Shown here: positions 42,489-54,100 of the stretch, in pieces
How the letters are laid out: every line of letters starts with the position of its first letter
Position numbering within the stretch: position 1 is the stretch's first letter
NCBI RefSeq assembly: GCF_932526225.1
Contig: NC_064038.1
Span: 14,058,647 to 14,122,646, forward strand
Direction of reading: 5' to 3'
Source of the DNA: Nematostella vectensis
Taxonomy: Eukaryota > Cnidaria > Anthozoa > Actiniaria > Edwardsiidae
Length of the DNA stretch: 64,000 nucleotides
The notes under the pieces: generated by a model
The model's database searches: none
Seen by the model: the letters and a program-made list of their open reading frames with translations, nothing else
What the model was told of the DNA's origin: nothing
Translations under genes and position numbers: made by a program

Positions 42489-45400
42489 ATGACAGCAAGA
42501 AACCTTCCACCTGCTAAACACAACTCAACTCAGATACATCTTAGATACACCATGGCTATTTTCGGCGCTACATGCCCAGTGTTAGCGAACAACCTGATCT
42601 CAGATTTTTCCCGTTTGCATGAAGATGTTCGTGGAATTCAGGGACTTCTTGGAAATTGGGTCGAAAGCAATAGTGCGAGAAAAAACAAGAGGGACAGATT
42701 AGCTCAAGAACTAGAGGAATTGCAGGACAGAGTAGAGGAAAGTATCACCGCGAGGGAAAATAAGAATTTACCTGAGCCAGAAGAGATGACATTGGAAGAA
42801 AAGCTGGTTGTGTTTTTAAACTGGAGAGATGAGTTGCAAATTCTGCATAGTTCAATCGGAAGGTCTGTATACATCAGAGTTTCTCTTACACACAATAACT
42901 TGTATGATTAACCCGTGTTTAACGTCCGTTATGAAAAAAAACCCAGATCTATCTATTTTGGATTAATCCCAAAATAAGAAATCACTTTCATCATTTTTTT
43001 TTTTTCGCGGGTATGTATGCACATATATTTGCATTAGATGTCTCAAATTAAAGAATATGGATCAACCACTTCTTTCTTACCAAAAGGAGCGGCACAGAAA
43101 GCTCCGCGCAGGAGGATACTCCTTTGTTATAGTTGACAAAGGGCTTCGGTTACCACCTTTTAAATGTTTCAAGATTTGAAAACAACGATCGCTAGGGTTT
43201 CAAACAAGAAAAATAGAAATATAAGGAGAGGCATTTCGCACAAGATTTAGGTTAGGAAAGTTTTATCGCACCCAGATAGTTCAGGGCTTCAGTCCTAGTA
43301 TTAGGAAAAATGTATTTATTACACAGCGCTAAGGGGGTTTACAATTCGCAAAGTGGTGCGATTTACGACCCGCTAATCCACCAATAAGAGCACGTGTAGT
43401 ACCGCCTAAAAAGTAACCGACTACCGACAAAACATGAAAAAAATAGTGACTAGCGACAAAAAATATTTGCCGACTATCGACATTTTCATATCAAGAAAAT
43501 TTAGCCTTGAAACTTGTCGTTTTTCCCAGACGCGGTCACTTCCATATAAGAAAACTAATATATTCCTTATTTGGAGAATCTGCACGATTCTTGTCATTTT
43601 TAATGCTGCCGTACCGCAGGTGCTTCGCAAACTTTATGAATTGTATTCAAAATAGAAAAACAGTGACTGTGACCATCTTTGGTCAATTGAGAAAGCCTCT
43701 GAAAAGAAACTAAAATTGCCCGGTTCCAGACCCCTAAAACGACAACGTTTTCTTTATTTGTTATTTCTGGTATTTTTACTCTTTTCTTCCATCGTCAATC
43801 TACTTAAATTCGGCCATTTCAGAATCTGCACAATGTATATTCTGCTGCATCTAATTTTCTGTCAAGTATTAATCCATAATGAATTCGTTATTAATCACTA
43901 ATTAATCCTAAATAATGTTTAATCTTGTTTATACATGAAATCTGGTACAAAGCGAATACTAGCTTAGATTTACAACCGACTACCGACAAATTATGTAAAT
44001 TTTAACTTAAATTTAAAATTTTAACCCCCCCCCCCCCCCCCATCCAGGCCCTGTGATTCATGTCATAATTTCTGTTTTTAAGGTCGCTAGAACTAGCACG
44101 ACGTATGCGTTACAACAAGCGCCGAGATGATGTAGTTGAGCTCCAAGAAGTCTACGATGAGCTGACGGACTACCTGTGTGAAACAGACCGTCTGCATCAA
44201 ATGGCTCAGGAGAGACTGGAAGAGATACAGAACAGCAACGAACCCCACAGGTAACCCGTCACTGTATCAACTCCAAATACTAAGGGATTATGTTTGAAAA
44301 TATAGAAGAAAAGGTCCTACTTCGGGCTGTAGAATAGTGAGTGTTGACATTTTCGGACACAACAATTATCCTAAAGCCCATGCTCGTTTACGACTTGTGA
44401 CTTCTAACGACCTTCCGACAGAAACGCGCTAGTAATCGCCGCCTGGTAAATGAGCAAATCGACCCCCCAAAGAAGATTTTTTTTTCATTCCCCACTATTT
44501 CATACTTTTGTACGCACGGTACTGGAATAGAGGGTCTCTGAATTGTGTTATCCCTGCCGCTTTTGTCACATCCCTTTTTCCAAGTCGCCTTGATAAATGA
44601 TAATCCTTCTCCTGTTCTTTCTTGGCTCTGCATGTAACATATCAATCAATCTTTTTTTTTTGGAAACCATCATTCTTACCAGGTCGATCGGTTGATTCCT
44701 TATTAGGACCGACGATAAAATTTGAAACTCCGCTTCAAACATTTTGTCGATAGAATTACCAGCATGTTAACTTGCAGGAATATGTTTTTACCACGTTTCT
44801 GCTCCCCCCCCCCCCCCCCCCCCAATCTTAAAAAAATGCCCATGCCCCCATGCACGGCCTTTGAGAATCACGCGTTTCCTGTCACTCGCCAGGCTGTTTT
44901 ATTAGGCCATTTTTATTAGGCCATTTTTAGAGACGACAACGGTTGATTGATGATATAACAAAATTTCCGGGAAAATTTTTGGATGGTCATATTTCATATG
45001 CTTGTATACCCAGATGGAGAGGAGAGCACGGTAGGGATGATACGCGCGGGTCCAGGGGGTACTACTCGGACCCACGTGAGCCCCCAAGGGACCGGCAAAG
45101 AACTACACGTTCTCCTGACCCTTCCCCCTCTCGGTACTTCGAGCAGAGGCGACACAGGCAACCCATGGGCTTAGCGAGGGGGAAGAAGATACTGCTGGAC
45201 ATCGTGAATGACGCGGAGCAGATTCGTCACGACAGCACGGAGACTTCCCTTCGTATGGAAAATGAGGTACGAATAGAAAGTAGTTATGGAGATCCTGTGC
45301 ATGTAAATGGCGCGAGGGACTAGCACTAGTAAGACGTGCATCAGAGATCAAGGGCAATAGGATACCAATAGTTGTCATGTAATCTTTCTCCAAGTTTTCA

Positions 45401-46532
45401 AGGACAAGGACCAGCTAGATCACTGGGAGGTATCCAACAAAAATGTGTCGGCTCTTCGACCAATCAGACGCGATAAGAACACCAATGCACACGACGGCAA
45501 GTCCACAGGAACCCCTTGAGTCGGCTCAGATATCTTGGCTACCTTTACCAACAAGCCAATTTTCATTCTTTCAAACATCTCAGTGAACATTCTCTCGGCG
45601 GAACATTCTACACACCTCAACCACTCACCCACTTTACACTGCATACTTACTCAAAAGAAGCTTTGCTCTAAAGGTGTATTTCTGTAAGAAGCCTGGGGGG
45701 TGGGTGAGTGGGAAGTGAGGGATTCCCATAAAACAGACGGGGATGATGGTCGGCAAAAGATCAATAGCTCTTAGTTCACCCGTGGTTTACTGTAGAATAG
45801 GTTTCGGGACACCATAAGAGTGTGACCCCCTAATGGATAACAGTATCAAAAGAATCTGTGAAGGGAAAACAGTTGGTATAATTTTGTTGTTTTGTTGTAC
45901 CCTAAAGGATAGTACAAGCACCCCAATCTAACTTTTATGGAGAGTCCCACCCCCCCCCCCCCCCTCCACTCTTGCCCGTGGGTTTCGAGGAGTCGAGGAC
46001 AATCAGGGGACGCATAGCAAGAAAATTTAGCCAAAATTGTAGTTTTTATCAAACACGATTACTTCCATATAAGGAAACTAATATTATTTTCCTTGTTTGG
46101 AAAACCAGCATACTTCTTGTCATTATTAAGGTTGCCGCACCCAGGTGTTTTGTAAACTTTATGACTTGTAATCAAAGAGAAAAGCAGTGACTGTGATCAT
46201 CTTTAGTCAATAGAGAAAGTCTATGAAAAGAAACTAAGATTCGCCCCCCCCCCCCCCCCCCCCCCCCCGCCCCTTCACTTTTCTAATGGTCCGTCCGTCC
46301 CTAACACGTCTCACACCATTGCGACTTTCAGGTGGAGCGCCTGAAGTCTAAGAGCATCCAGATGGCTAAAGACCTCGTGGCGATGAATAGAGTGATTGAG
46401 CACCAGAAAGAGCAGCTAGTTGAGCTGACGAGAATGAAGAACGAGAACCGGCGAGCGGAGAGAGAGCTACAGGAGGACTGGTACGAGAAGGACGAAGACT
46501 CCCTGGGCTTCTCAAACGGACGAAGAAATTAG
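42489..46532 (+). CDS. coiled-coil protein of unknown function (four exons)
   Basis: Exons 42489-42862, 44083-44250, 44933-45266 and 46332-46532 join in phase to about 358 aa. The third uses the second of two overlapping acceptors (AGAG), because the first breaks the frame. The start may be ATG 42489 or the stronger-context ATG 42552 (CACCATGG). The protein is mostly charged helix: heptad-like stretches DRLAQELEELQDRVEESI, VVELQEVYDELTDYL with ETDRLHQMAQERLEEI, and VERLKSKSIQMAKDLVAMNR. Between them exon 3 encodes an Arg/Asp/Pro/Ser-rich disordered part (about RGEHGRDDTRGSRGYYSD). No signal peptide or membrane span. I do not recognise the family; a cytoskeletal or centrosomal role is guesswork. 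AATAAA follows at 46579. Introns hold two copies of a dispersed repeat and several C-runs. Confidence 0.7.
43475..43730 (+). repeat. ~250-bp dispersed repeat, second copy at 46005-46245
   Basis: Both copies share AAGAAAATTTAGCC, CACTTCCATATAAG or TACTTCCATATAAG, AAACTAATAT, TTCTTGTCATT, AGTGACTGTGA and GAAAAGAAACTAA in order and orientation. They lie in introns 1 and 3 of the coiled-coil gene. The second ends in a C-run of more than 20. No inverted termini are evident. Confidence 0.75.
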
Positions 46533-48150
46533 GTCAATAACGGTAGAATTGTAACTAAGACAAAGACAAAATGAACAAAATAAATGAAATTTAAAGGAAT
46601 ATATGTATCTAATATGCATGTTAAAAAGTAGATATTGATGATCACGCGACCCTCGGTGTATCAAAAAGAACTCGAAAAAACCTCGGGTTATCGAGGGTTG
46701 AGTTACCGGGGATTCTGTAACAACACACATTTTTGTCTACCGAGACTTATTTTCCATCGAGTTATCCGAAATTTAATTATTACCAGATAACGGCTGTTAT
46801 GATTTTATTACACACAAATAAAATTTTGAATTTTTTTTATATTTTCGGGTCCAGAATTTTGAACACTTTCTTCTATAGCTTACATGCAGCCGGTGTCACC
46901 TTATAAGAAAAATGAGTCATCTGATCATTTGATTTCTTTTATTTTTAGGGAGAGTATGATAAAAAAAAGAAACAAAAAACTCTAAAAACGTTCTTTCTTT
47001 GCTTGTCCAGTGATGACAGTAAATATAAGCCAAAATCAGGTGAATCCTGACGAATTCGGAATGGATTTTCCAGCGACTCGCAAAGAAAATCCTCTCTCTT
47101 GCGAGTCAGAATACATGGTGGTGGGGTTGGCGGGTGTGTGTGTGTGTGGGGGGGGGGGGGGGGTAGGGGGGGTTGGAGGTTGGCTGGATCTCAGTCTTTG
47201 AAGTCGATAATAACTGGCTTTCCAAATTGTGCAATGATGTATCAGTTATGAGTGCTTTCTGCTTTATTTTTGCGTGGTGTGTGAACCGCAAAATGCTTGG
47301 GCGATAATAACATTATTTCCTGTCTGGATTCGAACCAGCGTTCGGAGTTTTGATATCCGGACTGCATATAGAGAAAGCTCTCCGCTAACTCGGACAAACA
47401 ACTCTGATTTCCCTGCCCTAGATATACTTTTGAATAATTTATATTGCTGTTTTGAGGGGCCTGTGTTCTTTTCTTTAACGCTTTTATTATAAAAGATAAA
47501 CACATTTGAAAACTAAACATTGCGAAACAGCTGCATGTGGGAAGTTTACTCAGGTGATTGCAACATCTTTAGGGTGCTTTGGCGACACCAAAGGAACAAA
47601 TATAGAAAATATAAATTTCTACACAGTACAGATCCGAAAATGTTTGGAAACAGAAACTGGAAGGCAAATATAAAACTTTCGAAAAACGATAGGGAACTAT
47701 TCCGAATTAAATTTGTATGTTGGTGGTAACAGAAAAAGAGACTTTTCTTCTATGTAGAGGCAGCTGTGACGTCTCTTGTGTGAAATTTGATCACTATCGA
47801 AAATCCTCACTTATCTCGAATTACAATTTAGTTAAATTTGCCTAATTTATTACAGCGCAGAAAAGTTTTCTTCTTCGATTGACCAATCAAAGAGCGAGAA
47901 TTTGCACTTCACATCATGCCAGCACATTGGTAAAACGAACACAAACTCTCTTTTCTACGTTCTCGATCAAACGTTCCACTGGATTTAGAGAGATTCTTCA
48001 GGAATTCGAATTTGGATGCTTGTGATCCATATTATATGCTTTACTTGTAACGATTGGATGATTAACGGGGAAGATTCCATGCTGACATTGAGCTACATTT
48101 GAATTTTATTATCGTTCGCGGTTCAAGGACTGCTCCGTTTCGTTTCGGAA
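46533..48150. other. intergenic between the coiled-coil and PHM genes
   Basis: Contains the 3' UTR of the coiled-coil gene, a GT/G-rich tract at 47130-47182, and a tRNA-like minus-strand element at 47320-47400. The stretch immediately before 48151 is the PHM promoter/5' UTR; no definite core element was identified. Confidence 0.5.
47320..47400 (-). mobile_element. tRNA-like element, probably a SINE head or tRNA pseudogene
   Basis: On the minus strand GGTTCGAATCC (47326-47336) is a perfect RNA polymerase III B box within a T-arm-like CTGG...CCAG stem. About 45 nt upstream, GAGTTAGCGGAGAGC resembles an A box. The acceptor stem does not pair convincingly, so a functional tRNA is unlikely. Confidence 0.4.
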
Positions 48151-51100
48151 ATGGCTTCGATGGAGATCACATTTCTTCTTGTTTCGATCCTAGCCGTGTT
48201 AGGGGCACAAGGAGATTTACGGTACAAGGAATTATCAGTAAAAATGCCTGGTGCCGCCGCTAAACAGGTAAAGTGTCGAGAAATGCTCAAAGTGTGTGTG
48301 GTTTTAACAACTGCCTCACCAAATGTTAAACGAATTTTTTGAGTACACTCTTTGTCAATTCCGTAAAATAATCTTTTGTGTTATTCCTTGATGTTAAGGT
48401 CAAAGCTCCTTGTTATAATTTACTCGATTATTAGTAATAATCGGTTCTTGTATCGTGCTTGACTATGAAGCTAACTTGCTTTATTGTAGTTGTCGTCAAA
48501 TTGAGATCGTGTCTGATTTGTTGATATATTCTTTAGAGAATCGTCTGTGTAGACAGTTCACCCATAATTAACTTATTCTACAGTTTTATCTTTATCAGTT
48601 TGAGATATTACAGAAAAAAAGTTCGGATAAACATATATCACATGTTTTCAAAAGAACAATTAATCGTACACATAGCAGCCCAGAATCTGTTGAAATCGAT
48701 TATTATTGCCCTTTTATAGCTTTTAATGACTAACGTTGACTCAATTGTCAGTGTTTTTAATGACTAAGAGTAAATATCGTTATTTCTTATGGTCTCACTT
48801 CTGACACTAGCTTATTCTTCAGTTTGTTTGTTTTGATTTGTATTTTCGGTCTAACGGCTGTTCAGGTCAATTAAATGAATGTGTTAAGCTTAAGTATACT
48901 AATTAATTTATCCACATTATGTATGTATGTACTTAGGAATGATAAAAAAAAAAAAACAACAGAAATTAGAATAAAAATCAAAACTGAGTACAGGATTTTT
49001 TTAGGATAACAGTATAAACGATATCAAGTTTGAGTTGTATATTAAGTTGTATATCAAGAAATAAGAAATAAGAATAAGAAATAAGAAATAAGAAATAAGA
49101 AATCATTACATGGCAAGTTATTGTATACTAATGTTTACATGTCACACTCGAAAGAGAACAAATATTAAACTGAACAACTGTAAAAGAATCCCTCATGTGT
49201 TTCTGGAGAGGGGTTTTTGGTTTGTTTAACAAGATGTGAGGTTCCTTTAAAAAACTAATTATTTTTTGTTTTGTTCCAGAATGATGATTATCTATGTACA
49301 TCTGTCCCAGTACATGCTGATGAGGAGTATATAGGTATGATTCTGTTAACATGTGAAAATGTGCCACACTAATTACTCCTTTAGTAAGATTTCCAACAGT
49401 CAAGGGGATAGTATAAAAACGTATTTACTCAAATAAGCATCTCCCCCTACTAAGCACCCCCTTTGAACAGGAAACTAATAACTGCCTCCCCCATATAAGC
49501 ACCCCACCACCCAAGTTTAATGTAATTGAGTAAAAGGAGTATATTTAATGAAAAAATGTTTATTGAAAAAAGCTGCTCCAAGTTGTGATAATGGTATATA
49601 GACAAAGAAACACTATTGTAGCAGTACAAACTTATATCAAAAGAAACAAAAACATACATCGGCTTTTTGTGCGAATTTCATCCTTCAATAAGCTCCTCCC
49701 CCCAAATAAGCCTACCTCAAATTAGCGCATCCCGCAAATGAGCACCCTTCTGAGAGTCGAAAGATTTAATAAGCGCAGGGGTGCGTATTCAAATTCCTTA
49801 CATATTTTGTTGGTTCTAGTGAGCTTTGAGGCGGAAGCAACTGAGGAAGTGGCACATCACATGATACTCTCAGGCTGCAAGATACCAGGAAGCAGGAAAA
49901 AAGTTTGGTAAATACTTAGATTTGTTGGTGATATGCTTTTTTCTTGCTTACCTCATTAAAATAGAATTATTAATCATTGGTAATGAAGATCTTACTAGGA
50001 AAAAGCAGGATTCGTGTGATGTTGGATCAAACCTTAAATCTCTGAAAGGGAAAAGGGTGGTGGATCCAAGCCCAATATACATTTATGTGCTCCCTTATTA
50101 AATTAGGGTGATTTAGATCCTCGCAGGCCAGCCTACCTGTAGGCTTCGGATGCTGATTTCGGCAATAAAACCCTTGAAATCTTGAATTCGTAGTTCGTGG
50201 CCGCTATCTTGGATTCCAGTGACATAAAATGAGAGGGGCCGTGGCCACAAACTGGCCACAAACTACGATTTCGAGATTTCGAGGGTTTTTATCGCGAAAA
50301 CCATCATCTAAAGCCTACAGCTAGGCTACACGCAGGCAAGAGGATGCCACCCTGAGCACATTTGATTGCGCATACACAATTTTTGTTGATACCTTGCCTT
50401 TTCCAGTTCCACTCCAGGACGGAAAGATTCAGTGTGTGCACACAATAGAATGTGCTCGAGTCTGCATCCTCTTCAGGGGTGGATCTAAAAGTTCCAATAA
50501 GGGGGGAGCCCAAAATAAGGGTTTTAAGAAAGGAGGGGTCGGATTTATTCTTCTTCTGTGGATTTTCTTATATTTCTTGTTATTTCTGAGCCAAATATCA
50601 GAAAATATAGGGGGAGGAGCCTGCAGGGCCAATGCCTTGAAAGGGCCTGTTAAAAACCCTGGCTACACCGCTGTATATCTCATGTTTTAAATAGAAGCTG
50701 AACCACCACCTGATCCACCATGATCCTCACGTCTTATGTGCTCATTTCCTTTTAGGGGGTGTGGTCTGATGGGGGGTCTGGAGTGCGCCTCTGGGCAAGA
50801 GATACTTTTTGCTTGGGCAAAAAATGCACCACCCAAAAAATTACCAAAAGGTATTGTATGCATACTTGTCAACTCTCCCACATTTGGTGGGGGTCCCAAA
50901 ATTTTGGACCTGCTCTACCGTGTTGAGCACTAGACCTCCCACGTTTTAGTGATTTCTATTGCTTCTGAAAAAATAATTTTATATAAAATAGACATTTTGC
51001 CTATTTTCTTTTAAAATGTTCAAAACAATAATTCCCTTAGTGCAATTTATCTAAAACCCTCGTGAGATCGGTAAGTGGATTTGTGCACAAGAGCTTTATG

Positions 51101-54100
51101 TATGGCAAATGCCTCAGAGTGTCTCTCTATCTCTACCAAAAAAATTCTCAAGCCTTGAGATTTTCGAGGGTTGACAGGTATAAGTATGTATAAATAGTAA
51201 CACAGTACTGTTTTCCAACCTGTGTTTCCTTCTCTTGTGATCTAGACCTTCAAAGTACGACATGTGCCTTTGCAGATCAACCTCTTTATCTCTACTTTAT
51301 TTTTTGACAGGGGTGGCCTTTCAAATTGGGAAAAAGTTCAACATCAACTATTTGGTACTACAAGTGCACTACAGACATAAAGCGAAAGGTTTGTAGTTTA
51401 TGTGTAGACTCTTGAAGCATTTTTGTTTTCTATGCCACTATTGACTTGCTGTTTTGATGGAAAATATGCCATAAACTTGCTTGTTTTCAGTTGGCCAGTC
51501 TGACCACTCTGGGTTTGTACTTCACACAACTACAACAAGGTTAGCTAGTTGGTGATGGATAAGGAGAGGAGGGGGTACTGGTTATTATGACACAAAGTCT
51601 CGCTAAGAATGAATACAAACAGTGATTAGGGTGAGGGATGGAGAACACGCACCACCCTTGCCCCACTCCGCCCAGCACCCCTGGATGATGTACCGTACGA
51701 TGTGTTGTACATGGGGGATGCAGCTGCCCTTAAACTAATGCATACCCATATAAACAGGGCTCCTGGAATTACGCGCTTGTGCGCAAGCATAATCCCACGT
51801 AATTTAGCTAAATTTTGAAAGACAAAACATTTAAGTGCACAGCTGATGTGTTCTTTTAGGGTTCTTACCTCTATTTCTCGTAAAAAAAGACAGATATTCT
51901 TTGTAAGAGTGTGATATTTCGAACTGAATTTCGAAAACAAATAAAATGACTAGGCGTTCTTTGCTAAACCGCGAAGGCCTAGGACTAATAATAAAATACC
52001 TTTTTTAATTGGCTGGTGGCTAGGAGCCAATGAAAACTTGCCTTATATCTTTTTGCTCAAAATAATAAACCCTTTTCAAGTTATTTCGTGATTTCCTTCG
52101 GTACAAAATGTAGTTTGGACGTAACAGTTGATATTCCGTGTAATGTAGCGCGTAATTCAGTAAAGAATCACGCAAAATTTTGATTTTTCAAGAAAAATGT
52201 ATTGCAAAATCCCGCATAATCTAGCACGTAATGATTGATTTTCCGAGTAATTTAGCGCGTAATTTAGCAAAGAATCCCGCATAATTTTGAGTCTTCTTCA
52301 GCGTAATTCCAGAAGCCCTGTATAAACCAATGTGTATTTGCTTCATTTTCCTGAAATCATCCTGATTAATTTGTCCTGTTTGTAGACCACATTACATTGC
52401 AGGGATCTACCTGCTTTGGTCCGGAGATGCTGATATCCCCCCAGACACTCAAGGTTTGTGGGTCCCCCCCAGACACTCAAGGTTTGTGGGTCCCCCCCCA
52501 GACACTCAAGGTTTGTGGGTCCCCCCCCCAGACACTCAAGGTTTGTGGGTCCCCCCCAGACACTCAAGGTTTGTGTGTCCCCCCCCCCAGGAACTCAAGG
52601 TTTGCGGGTCCCCCCCCAGACACTCAAGGTTTGTGGGTTCCCCCCCCAGACACTCAAGGTTTGTGGGTCTCCCCCAGACACTCAAGGTTTGTGGGTACCC
52701 CCAGACACTCAAGGTTTGTGGGTACCCCCAGACACTCAAGGTTTGTGGGTACCCCCAGACACTCAAAGTTTGTGGGTACCCCCAGACACTCAAGGTTTGT
52801 GGGAACCCCCAGACACTCAAGGTTTGTGTGTCCCCCTTGACACTCAAGGTTTGTGGGTTCCCCCCAGACACTCAAGGTTTGTGGGTACCCCCCAGACACT
52901 CAAGGTTTGTAGGTCCCCCCACAAACCTCATTTTGCTTAAGTAAAAGGGGTGGGTCTATTGAAAACACAAGATCACCCCTGGACCTGCCCAGATTATCAA
53001 CACCATTTCACCAGAATTTTGAAGCTGGCTAATGCCAAATTCTTTTCACAAATCAACAAGACTTAAGCAAAAAGTATATGAGCTAATCATATAAAAAAAA
53101 AAACTCTTCAAATAATTTTCTATGTCTTCTATGTCATCAGTGGGAAAAATGTCCATTTAATCAAAATTATAATAGTGTTACAGAAATTGAAAATAAATGA
53201 TATGTCAACCAACAGATAAAATTAACGCCTCACAACCCCTCCCATCATTCATCTTGTATTAAATACTATGAATCTGATGTCATCTACAGTATAGACAAAA
53301 TGACCAGGTTATAGTATGCACTAAGACTACGGTCCTCTCTCGTAGAAGTCCATGTGGATCTAGCTTGCAAGTACCAGGATGATCATCCCATTTATGCGTT
53401 CGCATATCGCACCCATGCTCATGGCCTTGGTGAGTGATTCAAACGCAGCTGGTGGAAATCAGTGAGAAAACTGTATTATGGCTATTAATGTGAACCCTCG
53501 TTAAATTAAGTTTGACTGTACGGTATTCTAAGGCATGTCTATGTCCGTTGTCTATTACTAAAAATACAGGTTGACACATTAAAGCATGTAAAAGTGTTTT
53601 GCACTTTAAACAGACTCCACTGTGCTGTCTGTGATATTATAGAGTGTTATACTTCCTGCTTTCTCTCTCACGTGTGAAGGCCGTGTTATTAGCGGATACC
53701 GAGTACAAGACAGCAAGTGGTCATTGCTGGGAAAAGGCGATCCACAGGCACCACAGGTAAAATCGCCCCTAAGATTACTGTATCTATGTAAACGTGTTAG
53801 CGCCAATATTGTCACACGGCACGATCAAGTATGCTTCACATACCGTATTTACTCGAATAAGCGCCCCGGCGCATATCATAATTTTCGACTGTCAGACGGG
53901 GCGCTTATACGGGGGAGGTGCTGATTCGAGGGTGGCGCTTATTTAAAAGGGCAAATTTAGAACAAAAGGCCGAAGTGTTTTTATTCATTTAATATCATTT
54001 TTTTACTACATCAGTTTCTATTCTCTATATCATAGCAGCTTCTTTCAATTTTCATCCATTAAATACCCTCTTTCTTCTCCTTTCTATGAGCTCCAGTGCT

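Noticed and set aside
47320-47400. A functional tRNA gene on the minus strand
   Set aside because: The B box is perfect but the acceptor stem and D arm do not pair properly; kept only as a low-confidence SINE or pseudogene.
52343-52944. Several frames of 81-162 aa encoding PDTQGLW-type repeats
   Set aside because: They lie in the donor-copy array of a PHM intron. Only the first unit's left part is exon sequence.
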